Counted from the stretch's first letter, positions 1 through 6,995 are shown. The stretch is DNA of 64,000 bases from Prolixibacter sp. NT017 (GCF_009617875.1 NZ_BLAV01000001.1:2170001-2234000); one strand, 5' to 3'. Numbers and translations are program-made. The notes: generated by a model from the sequence alone, not told the origin.

Positions 1-2
1 AA

Positions 3-722
3 GCTGAATATGCACTTGAAAATATAAATCAGCTTCATTACGATAATTCAATTTGGTTTAAAAGACGAATTGCCTTGTGTCATGTTGAATTAGGCGATTC
101 AGAAAAAGCGGAGGAGATTTTAAAATCGTTGGATAAAGGCAAAGGTGAAAAGTGGTTTATTGAATATGAATTATCCAAGATATATTTTGAGCAAGAAAAT
201 TTTGAAAAATCATTAGATTTTGCGCTTAAAGCAGCAAAGAATTTTGGCGATGATTTAATGAAAGTCAATCTATACACTCATTTGACAAGAATATTATATA
301 AACAAAATAAGCTTGAACACGCCAAATCTCACGCAGAATTAGTTATTGCAATAAAACAAGCAAATGATTCAAGACTTGATGCGGGACAGCAAAAGCTTGC
401 TTCATTCTTTAAATTAAACACGGAAGAAACAATTGATTTAAGAAATCAAAAACGTTCAGTTGAAAAAATTTGGAACGAAATCATTTATGGTACCCAAGAG
501 AAATTAAAAGGAACTATAAACAAAATTCTACCAAACGGCAAATCTGGTTTCATCAAAGCAGAAAATGGTAAGGACTCATACTTTTTTAGGTTTAATTCTG
601 TAAAAGCGAGAAAAGAGTTAATTCGAGTAGGTAAAAAAGTAAACTTTCTTATAACTGAAAGCTTCGACAAGAAAAAAAATAAAAAGTCATTTGAAGCAGT
701 TGAAATATATTTAACCCGATGA
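3..722 (+). CDS. TPR protein with C-terminal cold-shock-like OB domain (5' end cut by window)
   Basis: The reading frame is open to the left edge of the window, so the N-terminus is missing; the first ATG-like codons inside are not real starts. The first ~140 visible residues are helical TPR-type repeats (for example CHVELGDSEKAEEIL and LSKIYFEQENFEKSLDFALK). The last ~70 residues look like a cold-shock/S1-type OB fold: G-T-I near its start, GKSGFI, a DSYFFRF segment resembling RNP2, then a KVNFLITESFD stretch. Such TPR-CSD C-termini occur at the ends of larger signalling or defence-type proteins in Bacteroidota, but the part that would decide the function lies outside the window. The gene is AT-rich compared with the rest of the window and sits among small membrane protein genes that look like accessory DNA. 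The domain calls are fairly secure; the function is unknown. Confidence 0.75.
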   Translation, partial: AEYALENINQLHYDNSIWFKRRIALCHVELGDSEKAEEILKSLDKGKGEKWFIEYELSKIYFEQENFEKSLDFALKAAKNFGDDLMKVNLYTHLTRILYKQNKLEHAKSHAELVIAIKQANDSRLDAGQQKLASFFKLNTEETIDLRNQKRSVEKIWNEIIYGTQEKLKGTINKILPNGKSGFIKAENGKDSYFFRFNSVKARKELIRVGKKVNFLITESFDKKKNKKSFEAVEIYLTR

Positions 723-749
723 TTACCATTAGTTATTCCAATTGAAGTT

Positions 750-989
750 ATGATGAAGTTGCCTAATTCCAGAGAGTTAATCAAAAATATTGCTTACTTT
801 TTCTTTTTGTTTTTCATCTTTTTCTTTTCGTCGATAATCTGGGGCCCAAATTATCGTGGTTCAATGCGAAGTTTTGAACCGCTAACATGGCGTGAAGCAA
901 TACATGCTGCCCCGCTAATGGCATTGATTTGCCTGGCCTTGACATTACTTGTATTATGGATAGAAAAAGAATCTAAAAAAAGAGAGTAG
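750..989 (+). CDS. small two-helix membrane protein, unknown function
   Basis: A 79-residue protein beginning at an ATG-ATG pair (750 or 753), 27 bp after the preceding stop. Two hydrophobic segments are visible: a very Phe-rich one at about residues 14-31 (AYFFFLFFIFFFSSII) and a second at about 53-70 (PLMALICLALTLLVLW), followed by a charged tail EKESKKRE. Between them lies a polar loop that is probably periplasmic. I do not recognise a family. It is in the same direction as its neighbours and shares their low GC content, so it could belong to an accessory operon with the TPR-CSD gene. It might be a toxin-like or immunity-like small membrane protein, but nothing in the sequence proves this. 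Confidence 0.55.
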   Translation: MMKLPNSRELIKNIAYFFFLFFIFFFSSIIWGPNYRGSMRSFEPLTWREAIHAAPLMALICLALTLLVLWIEKESKKRE

Positions 990-1117
990 TATTAATTCAG
1001 AGATGCATTATCTGTTTCGCTTTTGCAATTTTGAGCCCCTGGATAGATGCTGCCTGAACATATATAAGTGACCATCAGGCGCCAAATGGAAAAGCGATTA
1101 AGCATATCGACCAGGTT

Positions 1118-1939
1118 ATGAAAAAACTTGAAATAAAAGAGTCAATTACCCGAGAACGAGAAACAATGTATATCGTTGTTTTGACAATTGTTGTTTCCAC
1201 ACAATTAAAAGAGCCAAAGTTATGGTTGCTTATTCCGGTCGCTGTTCTTCTATTCCTACTCTCCCTGGTTGTTAAAAGAGTCATCGCCAGGAAGCCCCGA
1301 TTAATCATCGACGAGATTGGCATACATGACAAACGGAAACAAAAGGTTTACAAATGGGATAGCATTCGGGATGTTGAAATCAATTTTAATTCAAGCAGCT
1401 CTTTCAAATTAGTTGTTAAATGTCAAAGCACAACTGAAAGCATTGACTTAACCAACTTATATACTTCACCAAAAGAAATCAACGAATCAGTTGCATTCTT
1501 TTCAGACAAAAAGATTAAAACCGGAGATGACAGGTTTAAAACAGAAATTGAGCGTATTCTAAAAGACGATGATTCGGTTGTTGAGATAATGATGTTATTC
1601 TCAAAAGTTAAAAGTAAGTTACATTGGATTGGTCTGCCACTCTTCTTTGGAGGAGTAGCACTTTCTGTTTATTTGCAAACCAGGTTGGCTTTTCCTTATG
1701 TCTTTGCAATCGGATTCCTAATGACCGGAATTCTTCTATTCGGATTTATGCAGGTATCTGAAAAACGATTTAAGAAAAAACCTGAAATACGAAATCTAAC
1801 CGACCGGGAGTATAATCTGATTGCTATTAAATATGAATTGAAATTACCCGAAAACAAAACCAGAACAATTATAGGATATGTATTCTTTGGACTTTTAATG
1901 ATTGGAATATTTGTCATCTCCTATATTGCTTCTCTATAA
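1118..1939 (+). CDS. membrane protein with PH-like cytoplasmic domain, unknown function
   Basis: A 273-residue protein. Hydrophobic segments lie at about residues 17-27 and 33-55 near the N-terminus, and at about 170-187, 191-213 and 247-268 in the C-terminal half. The region between residues 60 and 130 has the pattern of a bacterial PH-like domain (PRLIIDEIGIHDKRKQKVY, then a W-x-x-I-x-x-V-E-I strand), as found in STM3941-type and other short membrane proteins. No enzyme motif is visible. It starts at an ATG in the sequence CCAGGTTATGAAAAAAC and follows the small membrane protein by about 130 bp. The next gene also encodes a membrane protein, 24 bp downstream. The function is unknown; the domain resemblance is inference. 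Confidence 0.65.
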   Translation: MKKLEIKESITRERETMYIVVLTIVVSTQLKEPKLWLLIPVAVLLFLLSLVVKRVIARKPRLIIDEIGIHDKRKQKVYKWDSIRDVEINFNSSSSFKLVVKCQSTTESIDLTNLYTSPKEINESVAFFSDKKIKTGDDRFKTEIERILKDDDSVVEIMMLFSKVKSKLHWIGLPLFFGGVALSVYLQTRLAFPYVFAIGFLMTGILLFGFMQVSEKRFKKKPEIRNLTDREYNLIAIKYELKLPENKTRTIIGYVFFGLLMIGIFVISYIASL

Positions 1940-1963
1940 ATTCGTCGCACAAGAAAACAAAGA

Positions 1964-2461
1964 ATGAAACTATTTTTGAAACTTAAACATTGGCAGATTT
2001 TTTTGATTTGGATTCTAGGTTCAATTCAAGCATTGCTTTTCGTGAATTCAGATTTCTGGATTCTCTCTTTTGTCATTTACTTCGGACCTATATTCGGCTG
2101 GCTCTACGCCATTGGAAAAGTATTAAATGAAAATGATTCCGGAACGGTTAAAAAACTAAATATCTGGTCTGTTATTTTCCTGATTTCAGCTGTACCATAT
2201 GCAATCGAATACCATGAGATGCTAACCCGTTCTTCATCTTCAAGAACCCTAAACGGATTGGTTCTTTTTTTGAGCGCAATTCCCGGCCTGATCGCCGGCA
2301 TCAAAATATGCATCATTTCGGCTAAATCATTAAAGGAAAAAGAAAAACAAAGAGAACAAAGGTTTTCAGATTACTTAACTGAATTTATTTTGATGCTCTA
2401 CATGGTAATTGGTGTCTGGATTATACAACCCCGGCTGAATAAAATTATGAAGGAAAATTAG
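1964..2461 (+). CDS. multi-pass membrane protein, unknown function
   Basis: A 165-residue protein with about five hydrophobic segments: residues ~10-27 (WQIFLIWILGSIQALLF), ~30-50, ~65-80, ~98-117 and ~142-157. A basic and acidic stretch (SLKEKEKQREQR) separates the last two helices. It begins 24 bp after the preceding membrane protein gene, suggesting co-transcription. I do not recognise a family. It is the last intact gene of the AT-rich left part of the window; immediately after its stop codon lies the decayed transposase fragment at 2512. Confidence 0.6.
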   Translation: MKLFLKLKHWQIFLIWILGSIQALLFVNSDFWILSFVIYFGPIFGWLYAIGKVLNENDSGTVKKLNIWSVIFLISAVPYAIEYHEMLTRSSSSRTLNGLVLFLSAIPGLIAGIKICIISAKSLKEKEKQREQRFSDYLTEFILMLYMVIGVWIIQPRLNKIMKEN

Positions 2462-2511
2462 AGGTTACATTCAGCCAATGCTGTGTATTGAAACCCATTT
2501 TTCAACCTGCC

Positions 2512-2675
2512 ATGACCGAAAAATTCCGGAACAGATACCGAATCCCCTCGACACGTTTGTCCCATTGGGATTATGGTTCGAATGCCATGTATTTCGTGAC
2601 GATTTGTACGAAAACCGGGAATGTTATTTCGGGGATGTGGTGAATGATGAAACGCGGGCGACGGGTTGGATGTAG
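2512..2675 (+). pseudogene. remnant of REP-associated tyrosine transposase (RAYT), N-terminal part, frameshifted
   Basis: From the ATG at 2512 the frame encodes MTEKFRNRYRIPST, then WDYGSNAMYFVTICTK. This is the characteristic N-terminus of Y1 (HUH-like) REP-associated transposases of Bacteroidota, including the GxYFVTICTK strand. The frame ends at a stop at 2641, but a one-base shift restores family-like sequence (YENRECYFGDVVNDET), so the gene is broken by a frameshift. The catalytic HUH motif and Tyr are absent. A REP-like palindrome begins 18 bp after the fragment. The piece at 3735-3818 matches the segment that normally follows GDVV-x-D-E in this family. The identification rests on recognised family sequence, not on a database search. 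Confidence 0.8.
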
Positions 2676-2692
2676 AAACGCCCAAATTGTTA

Positions 2693-2717
2693 GAGACGCC
2701 CGGTTCGGGGGCGTCTC
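2693..2717. repeat. REP-like palindrome copy 1
   Basis: A perfect 9-bp stem GAGACGCCC / GGGCGTCTC with a 7-nt loop, just downstream of the transposase fragment. The preceding bases (ACGCCCAAATTG at about 2678-2689) also match the second palindrome at 3674. REP elements mobilised by RAYT proteins typically sit beside the transposase gene and contain such stems. Confidence 0.7.
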
Positions 2718-2785
2718 CACGGCGGATTCTCTATTCTGTCTTTATTTTCTATATTAGTTACCGAAAACTGTAATCAACTATCTCT

Positions 2786-3124
2786 ATGAAAAAATTACTT
2801 TTACTTCTCCTGATCAGCTTTTTCACATTAACGTCTTCCACACCTCCAACAGAATTACTGGGAAGCTGGAAAATTTCAAAAATCATCAATACGAAAACCA
2901 GGAAACAGGACCATACCATTGATAGAATGTCTTTTAAGCAAGATGGTGTATTCGAGGCAGGTAAAGGCGACCTGGTTCAAAGCGGAACATGGTCTTTTGA
3001 CGAAAACGAAAACCTGATAACACTAAATGTCGGGCAACAGGATGCGCATTATAAAATTCTCAAACTTTCAAAAACAAAATTGGTTATTGAAAATTTTGAA
3101 AGTAAAATCTATTTAAAGAAATAA
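2786..3124 (+). CDS. secreted lipocalin-like small protein
   Basis: A 112-residue protein with a signal peptide (MKKLLLLLLISFFTLTSS). The mature part has alternating beta-strand character: LLGSWKISKI near the start, SFKQDGVFEAG, GTWSFDENENLITL and KLVIENFESKIYLKK at the end. The pattern, L-x-G-x-W near the N-terminus and repeated antiparallel strands ending in a polar tail, is that of the lipocalin-like/DUF4488-type proteins that are abundant in Bacteroidota. It is probably exported to the periplasm or outer membrane surface, but no lipobox cysteine is present. It lies between two REP-like palindromes together with the GFA-family gene. Substrate unknown. Confidence 0.65.
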   Translation: MKKLLLLLLISFFTLTSSTPPTELLGSWKISKIINTKTRKQDHTIDRMSFKQDGVFEAGKGDLVQSGTWSFDENENLITLNVGQQDAHYKILKLSKTKLVIENFESKIYLKK

Positions 3125-3241
3125 CACCATAACCAAAACGATATCATTTTTTGCTGTGCTAACGATTTTTATGGTTACTGTATTTTTACCACTAGTCAGG
3201 TTACCAGTGGGGAACCATTTTATTGGATTAGGAAATTAAAA

Positions 3242-3250
3242 AAAGGAGGT
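3242..3250 (+). promoter_or_regulatory. canonical Shine-Dalgarno site before the GFA-family gene
   Basis: AAAGGAGGT lies 8 nt before the ATG at 3259 and is fully complementary to the 3' end of 16S rRNA. Most genes in this window have no recognisable Shine-Dalgarno sequence, as is usual in Bacteroidota, so this site stands out. Confidence 0.7.
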
Positions 3251-3258
3251 ATTAACCG

Positions 3259-3666
3259 ATGGAATATTTAGGTTCATGTTTATGTCGGACTGTTCAATTT
3301 AGGGTACTAGGCGATTTCGAAGATTTTTATTTATGCCATTGTGGATATTGCCGGAAAGATACGGGTTCCGCTCATGCAGCCAATCTGTTTTCAACAACAG
3401 CAAAGCTTGAATGGATAAAAGGTGAAGACGAAGTTAAGACTTTTCAACTAGCGGACACCGACCATGTAAAAGCATTTTGCACAACTTGTGGTTCGGCACT
3501 TCCTAATTTACAAATGGGAGGCAAGCTGTTAGTGGTACCTGCAGGAAGTTTGGATACTAAACTGGACAAAATACCGGATGGTCATATCTTCATTTCAAAG
3601 AAAGCGAATTGGGATGAATCGCTGCATACGTTTAAGAAATTCGAACGGTTTCCAACAGATAATTAA
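3259..3666 (+). CDS. GFA-family (CENP-V/glutathione-dependent formaldehyde-activating-like) zinc protein
   Basis: A 135-residue protein covering the complete GFA/CENP-V fold. The expected zinc ligands are present: GSCLC at residues 5-9, CHCGYC at 26-31 and a CTTCGS motif near 75-80. Other family hallmarks are the RVLGDF start, KTFQL and the LVVPAGSLD strand after the third cysteine pair. Family members bind zinc and some act on S-hydroxymethyl-glutathione, but most have no established substrate, so no enzymatic role is claimed. The gene has a strong Shine-Dalgarno sequence, unusual here, and sits between the two REP-like palindromes, so it may be part of a transferred cassette. Confidence 0.85.
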   Translation: MEYLGSCLCRTVQFRVLGDFEDFYLCHCGYCRKDTGSAHAANLFSTTAKLEWIKGEDEVKTFQLADTDHVKAFCTTCGSALPNLQMGGKLLVVPAGSLDTKLDKIPDGHIFISKKANWDESLHTFKKFERFPTDN

Positions 3667-3673
3667 ATAGACG

Positions 3674-3721
3674 GTAGAGACGCCCAAATTGGGCACTTGT
3701 GCCCGAATCGGGCGTCTTTAC
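3674..3721. repeat. REP-like palindrome copy 2 (nested hairpin)
   Basis: The outer stem GTAGAGACGCCC pairs with GGGCGTCTTTAC with one G-T mismatch. Inside it is a second stem, GGGCAC / GTGCCC, with a 2-nt loop. The GTAG foot and the nested stem are typical of REP sequences recognised by RAYT proteins. It shares GAGACGCCC and ACGCCCAAATTG with copy 1 at about 2678-2717, and a transposase remnant begins 14 bp downstream. Confidence 0.75.
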
Positions 3722-3734
3722 AAACACCATCCAA

Positions 3735-3818
3735 ATGCAATTATCCGAAATCGGTTTATTGGCACAAAAATATCGGTTGGAAATCCCTATTCATTTCCCA
3801 TTTGTTGTTTTGGACTAA
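3735..3818 (+). pseudogene. remnant of RAYT transposase, internal segment
   Basis: From the ATG at 3735 the frame encodes a 27-residue peptide beginning MQLSEIGLLAQKYRLEIP and continuing IHFPFVVLD before a stop. This resembles the internal segment (L-S-E-I-G-x-x-A, E-I-P-x-H-F-P-x-V) that in intact Bacteroidota RAYT proteins directly follows the CTKNRECYFGDVV region and precedes the VVMPNHxHG catalytic motif. The catalytic part is missing. Together with the remnant at 2512 this looks like one ancestral gene interrupted by about 1 kb, though two independent remnants cannot be excluded. Confidence 0.5.
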
Positions 3819-3899
3819 GAACGGTCACAGAGAATTCAGGTTCCTGTAAAAGTATTTTGATTATCACGAATTAGCACCGGAGATGAAACGCAAAAACAT

Positions 3900-4001
3900 A
3901 AAAAAGTCGGGCTGGGAACCCGACTTTAATAAACTAACCTAACCTAACTAAACCAAACTAACCTAACTTAAAGATTCCTATGAAAAAAACTTGCTTTTCC
4001 T
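3900..4001 (-). ncRNA. candidate small RNA 1, paralogue of 36912-36999
   Basis: Read on the minus strand: a CATCTTTG element at 4014-4007 resembles the Bacteroidota -7 box (TAnnTTTG). It is followed by TAA, an AGGAAAA segment, a run of seven T ending CATA, a low-complexity GGTTAGTTTGGTT region, and a 9-bp hairpin (AAAGTCGGG / CCCGACTTT, 3903-3927 on the plus strand) with a T-run at about 3901-3905. The T-run is on the minus strand only, so this is a minus-strand intrinsic terminator. The same blocks in the same order occur at 36912-37013, about 33 kb away. The predicted transcript is about 100 nt and has no long reading frame. It could instead be the 3' end of the META-domain gene mRNA, but the internal promoter-like box and the paralogue argue for a separate RNA. 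Confidence 0.55.
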
Positions 4002-4216
4002 GTTTACAAAGATGTCCGTTTTTTCTGTTAACTGATTTGAATAGCTATTAAAGAAAGTTAAACTTCAGGGAAAAGTTGTTAGTGGTATTATAGACCAAAG
4101 TGTCTGACTAACTACAAACACATACGTACTAAGCCAAGTCGCCGCTTCTCTCCTCTCCCGACGACTATCGTTTTTCAAGAAACATGAATAAGGGTCCAGC
4201 TCATCCTGCCATAAAA

Positions 4217-4696
4217 TCACTCAGCTTTCCTGAATTTGAGCAATAGCTGGCCATTGCTCCACAGTGATAGTTCCTTTCCGGAGAGTTCATACCGCTCGAT
4301 TTCCTGTAGAATAGCCAGGAATTCCTCCTCTTCATCCAACGCCGGACAGGCCTTTTTGGTCGCAACAACTCCCACGATCTTGATATATGACTCATCAAGC
4401 ACCAGCTGCCCTTTAAACTGGTTACAACCGGCAAATCCGGCTACCTGGTTCTCCTTCACTTTAAATTCGATGGTCGGATGATTGTGCGGGAAAATCTCAT
4501 CAACCGCTTCTCCATCCATTTCGGTTAATTCCCACTTCTCCTCCAAAGCGTTCTCTTTCTGTCCGGCCTGCGTCGACTCTTTTAACGACTTTCTGTCGTT
4601 CTTTTGTTGGGCTTTCGCCTGATTCATTCCTCCCATACCTGAAATCAGAAAACAGAGAAAAATTATCAGCGAAAGCGCTTTCATCATTTTTTTCAT
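4217..4696 (-). CDS. META-domain (HslJ-like/DUF306) exported protein
   Basis: A 159-residue protein with an N-terminal signal sequence (ALSLIIFLCFLISGMGG, then KAQAKA-like cleavage context). A charged linker rich in Gln, Lys and Glu is followed by a META domain from about residue 52: KWELTEMDGE, then IEFKVKENQVAGFAGCNQF with the family's GxxGCNxFxG hallmark, VVATKKACP, and the closing ELSLWSNGQLLLKF strand. Family members such as HslJ have been linked to heat-shock and novobiocin response, but the biochemical role is unclear. The start ATG is chosen as the first in frame before the signal peptide. A candidate small RNA lies downstream on the same strand. Confidence 0.85.
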   Translation of the reverse strand: MKKMMKALSLIIFLCFLISGMGGMNQAKAQQKNDRKSLKESTQAGQKENALEEKWELTEMDGEAVDEIFPHNHPTIEFKVKENQVAGFAGCNQFKGQLVLDESYIKIVGVVATKKACPALDEEEEFLAILQEIERYELSGKELSLWSNGQLLLKFRKAE

Positions 4697-4941
4697 ACGA
4701 GACGTTTTTTATTGGCGTTTGTTGTGTCTGAATTTAATCTCTACTCAATTTACGAAATAAAGCGTGCTTTTTTCCCTGTTTTTGAGCAAGAAATATACCG
4801 GACTCAAGACAATAGAGATTAGATTGCAGACGATAGACATTACACGTTTCAGGTCGCGCTTCGCGGTTACTGTGGTTAAATTGTTAAAAAAGTTTCTGTT
4901 GTTAGGAGAGTTTTAAGTGTGAAGATTGGCTTCAGGTCGAA

Positions 4942-5493
4942 CCCTAAGGTTCAGTCTAATCTCTTAGGGGTTAGTTCCCCGCTGCTTGCAGCGTAAATTT
5001 AGTAAGTTTGTGTATGCGTGAAAGTACATACATCCACAAATCCCATAATGTATCGGTTTTGATGTATCATTTTGTATGCCCAGCAAAATACCGACGAGTC
5101 GTATTTAGTGATGAGGTTGATCAAAGTCTGAAAAATATTTGTTTGGAGATAGAAAAACGTTATTCAATATACTTTTTGGAAATAGGAACCGACAATGACC
5201 ATGTACATTTTTTGGTTCAATCAGTTCCGACTCAGAGTCCAACACAGATAATCAAGATATTGAAAAGCATCACAGCAAGAGAAATATTCCGACAACATCC
5301 TGAAGTAAAGAAACAATTATGGGGAGGGGAGTTTTGGACTGATGGTTATTATGTAAGTACAGTAGGAAAACATGGCAATGAAGACATTATCTCGAAATAT
5401 GTCAGAGAACAAGGTGTTGAAAAGGAGTACAAGGCATTGCACAAAGCTCAGCAGTTGGCTCTCTTCTGATACCCCGTCTGCTTGCAGCGGGGT
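4942..5493 (+). mobile_element. IS200/IS605-family insertion sequence, complete
   Basis: A single transposase gene is bracketed by subterminal hairpins that share a core: at the left CGCTGCTTGCAGCG (4980-4993) and at the right a 23-nt hairpin (5471-5493) with stems CTGC/GCAG and CCCCG/CGGGG. Further left, CCCTAAG (4942-4948) can pair with CTTAGGG (4963-4969), and GGGG (4967-4970) with CCCC (4977-4980); alternative structures like these in IS200 leaders limit transposase expression. There are no terminal inverted repeats or target duplication, as expected for single-strand transposition by Y1 transposases. No tnpB accompanies it. The exact ends are not determined. Confidence 0.8.
5014..5469 (+). 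CDS. tnpA: IS200/IS605-family transposase TnpA (Y1, HUH)
   Basis: A 151-residue Y1 transposase of normal length from the ATG at 5014. It has the N-terminal YHFVCPAKYRR strand, the HUH motif in DNDHVHFLVQS, the basic IKILKSITAREIF helix, WGGEFWTDGYYVSTVG with the catalytic Tyr region, and the terminal YVREQGVEKEY helix. It acts as a dimer, cutting single-stranded DNA beside the terminal hairpins and joining 5'-phosphotyrosine ends. All key motifs are intact, so the element could be active. The upstream TTG at 5008 in the same frame is a less likely start. A left-end hairpin overlaps the leader, a known way in which IS200 keeps transposase expression low. Confidence 0.9.
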   Translation: MRESTYIHKSHNVSVLMYHFVCPAKYRRVVFSDEVDQSLKNICLEIEKRYSIYFLEIGTDNDHVHFLVQSVPTQSPTQIIKILKSITAREIFRQHPEVKKQLWGGEFWTDGYYVSTVGKHGNEDIISKYVREQGVEKEYKALHKAQQLALF

Positions 5494-5669
5494 AGTTCAT
5501 TCGTTCTTTAATTGTTCATTTTTCATTTCTAATTACTCATTGACTTAAGGGTTACCGATTGCGCTGATGGGATAGTTTCATACAGCAAATTATTTTTTCT
5601 CTCATTATCGTCGCCGTATTGCAGAATCGGGATATTTTCCGGATTTTTAGCGACCATTATAAGAATGAT

Positions 5670-6518
5670 ATGAAACCCATTGAGTACTTCCTGATCTCTG
5701 CGGCCATCCTGGTGGGGGCTGTATTGTTTTCGAAGATTGTCCGGATGCTGATCACCCGTTCGTTTAAGCGGGCTGCTAAACGCATCCAACTCGATCCGAC
5801 CAACTATAACTTCCTGAAGAACGGAATTAGCTTCCTCATCTTTCTGCTGGCGGTTATCGGTATCTTCTTCATCATTCCCGGTTTACGCACATTGGGAAGT
5901 ACCATGCTGGCCGGTGCCGGTATTTTTGCGGCGGCCATGGGTTTTGCATCGCAGCAGGCATTCTCCAATATCGTGAGTGGCATTTTCATTGTTATTTTCA
6001 GACCGTTTGGTGTTGGCGATTTTATCAAACTCAGCGATACCCACTATGGCACCGTCGAAGATATTACGTTGCGGCATACCGTTATCCGGAATCCGGAGAA
6101 CCGGCGCGTCATTATTCCCAATTCCGTGATTAGCTCGGAAACCATCCTCAACTCGAGTATTGCCGATGCTAAAATCTGCTCGCAGGTAGAATTTGACATT
6201 GCTTACCATTCGAATATTGATGATGCTATTGCATTGATTCAGGACGAAGCGATGAAACATCCCAATCTGTTCGACAACCGGACAGACGAAGAGAAAGAGG
6301 ATGGAGAACCCGAGGTGCGTGTCCGTGTCATTGAATTAGGAAACTGGTACGTACGATTGCGTGCTTACTTGTGGGCCGAAGACAACGGCAAAGCCTTTGT
6401 GATGAAATGCGATATGCTGAAAAGAGTCAAGGAGCGTTTCGACCAGGAGGGCATCGAAATTCCGTACCCGTACCAAAACCTGATTCACCACAACTCACAA
6501 CAGGAAGTGAATGCGTAG
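5670..6518 (+). CDS. MscS-family small-conductance mechanosensitive channel
   Basis: A 282-residue protein from the ATG at 5670. Three transmembrane helices are seen at about residues 5-27, 51-72 and 79-110. The last is the Gly/Ala-rich pore helix (AGAGIFAAAMGFASQQAF, then SNIVSGIFIVIFRPFGVGD), which is diagnostic of MscS. The beta domain follows (GTVEDITLRHTVIRNPENRR, IIPNSVISSETILNSS) and then the alpha/beta C-terminal domain. The protein sits in the inner membrane and releases osmolytes on hypo-osmotic shock. It ends with a short polar tail. It stands alone between an IS element and a repeat-rich spacer. Confidence 0.92.
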   Translation: MKPIEYFLISAAILVGAVLFSKIVRMLITRSFKRAAKRIQLDPTNYNFLKNGISFLIFLLAVIGIFFIIPGLRTLGSTMLAGAGIFAAAMGFASQQAFSNIVSGIFIVIFRPFGVGDFIKLSDTHYGTVEDITLRHTVIRNPENRRVIIPNSVISSETILNSSIADAKICSQVEFDIAYHSNIDDAIALIQDEAMKHPNLFDNRTDEEKEDGEPEVRVRVIELGNWYVRLRAYLWAEDNGKAFVMKCDMLKRVKERFDQEGIEIPYPYQNLIHHNSQQEVNA

Positions 6519-6660
6519 CACCACACTTGTGGTTGCTGATTCGGTTTTGAGGTTACTCTAGTTACTGTTGTTTCTGTCGTTACTGTTGTTTTGCTTCGAT
6601 ATTGCGTTAGTGCCTGGCCTGGTAGGACCACGATATATTGTGGCCGTGTTGCAAAGGAAT

Positions 6661-6912
6661 TCCCGTCAGGGATAAATATTCATCACCTCCGGCGAAACCG
6701 GAGGATTTAAGCCCAAAAAATAAAGCAACTCTGAAAGGAGTTGAATATAGGAGAATAACACACTCGGAGGGGGCTAACAGGAAGATTTCGATTCGTAAAA
6801 TGTGATTTCTAAGCAGTAATGAATTCAACCCGCTTCGGGGTTGTTCGAAAGGGTGGAGCTCCCCGCCCCAAAATTGATTGGGGGTGAAGAATATCTATCC
6901 GGCGTTGCCGGA
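6661..6912. repeat. cluster of short hairpins in the 6519-7015 spacer
   Basis: The ~500-bp spacer after the MscS gene holds no credible gene. It contains a run of short palindromes: TCCC-GTCA-GGGA (6661-6672), CCTCCGG/CCGGAGG (6686-6704), the MITE-like unit described separately (6726-6843), and TCCGGC/GCCGGA (6898-6912). The first part (6535-6600) is a low-complexity GTT/ACT-rich stretch. The pattern suggests successive insertion of small palindromic elements. Confidence 0.6.
6726..6843. mobile_element. 118-bp MITE-like element with hairpin ends
   Basis: Each end is an 18-nt hairpin: CAACTC-TGAAAG-GAGTTG (6726-6743) and CAACCC-GCTTCG-GGGTTG (6826-6843), exactly 100 bp apart. Extended inward by three bases (AAT / ATT), the two ends form 21-nt inverted repeats of each other that match at 16 of 21 positions. 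The interior contains no reading frame of note. The structure suggests a small non-autonomous element; no matching transposase is visible in the window. Confidence 0.55.
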
Positions 6913-6960
6913 AAAACTCTTTGATGCTGCCGGTCGTACATCGGTAGGTTTCAATTTCCA

Positions 6961-6995
6961 TAAAAAAAGCCGCTGCGATGGCAACGGCTTTATAT
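6961..6995 (-). terminator. intrinsic terminator of the cysteate synthase gene
   Basis: On the minus strand the stem AAAGCCG/CGGCTTT, with an inner TGC/GCA pairing, is followed by a run of seven T. It lies 21 bp after the stop codon at 7016. Confidence 0.8.

Noticed and set aside
3689..3874. A 61-residue plus-strand reading frame over the second REP
   Set aside because: It reads through the palindrome and out of frame with the transposase remnant; no family likeness.
3980..4051. Leader-peptide-like frame starting ATGAAAAAAACT (23 codons) on the plus strand
   Set aside because: The hairpin lies upstream of it and lacks a plus-strand T-run. The conserved blocks read better as a minus-strand RNA; the analogous frame at 36972 has a different peptide and length.
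5529..5789. Minus-strand frame upstream of mscS
   Set aside because: Antisense shadow; the MscS start and fold are clear on the plus strand.
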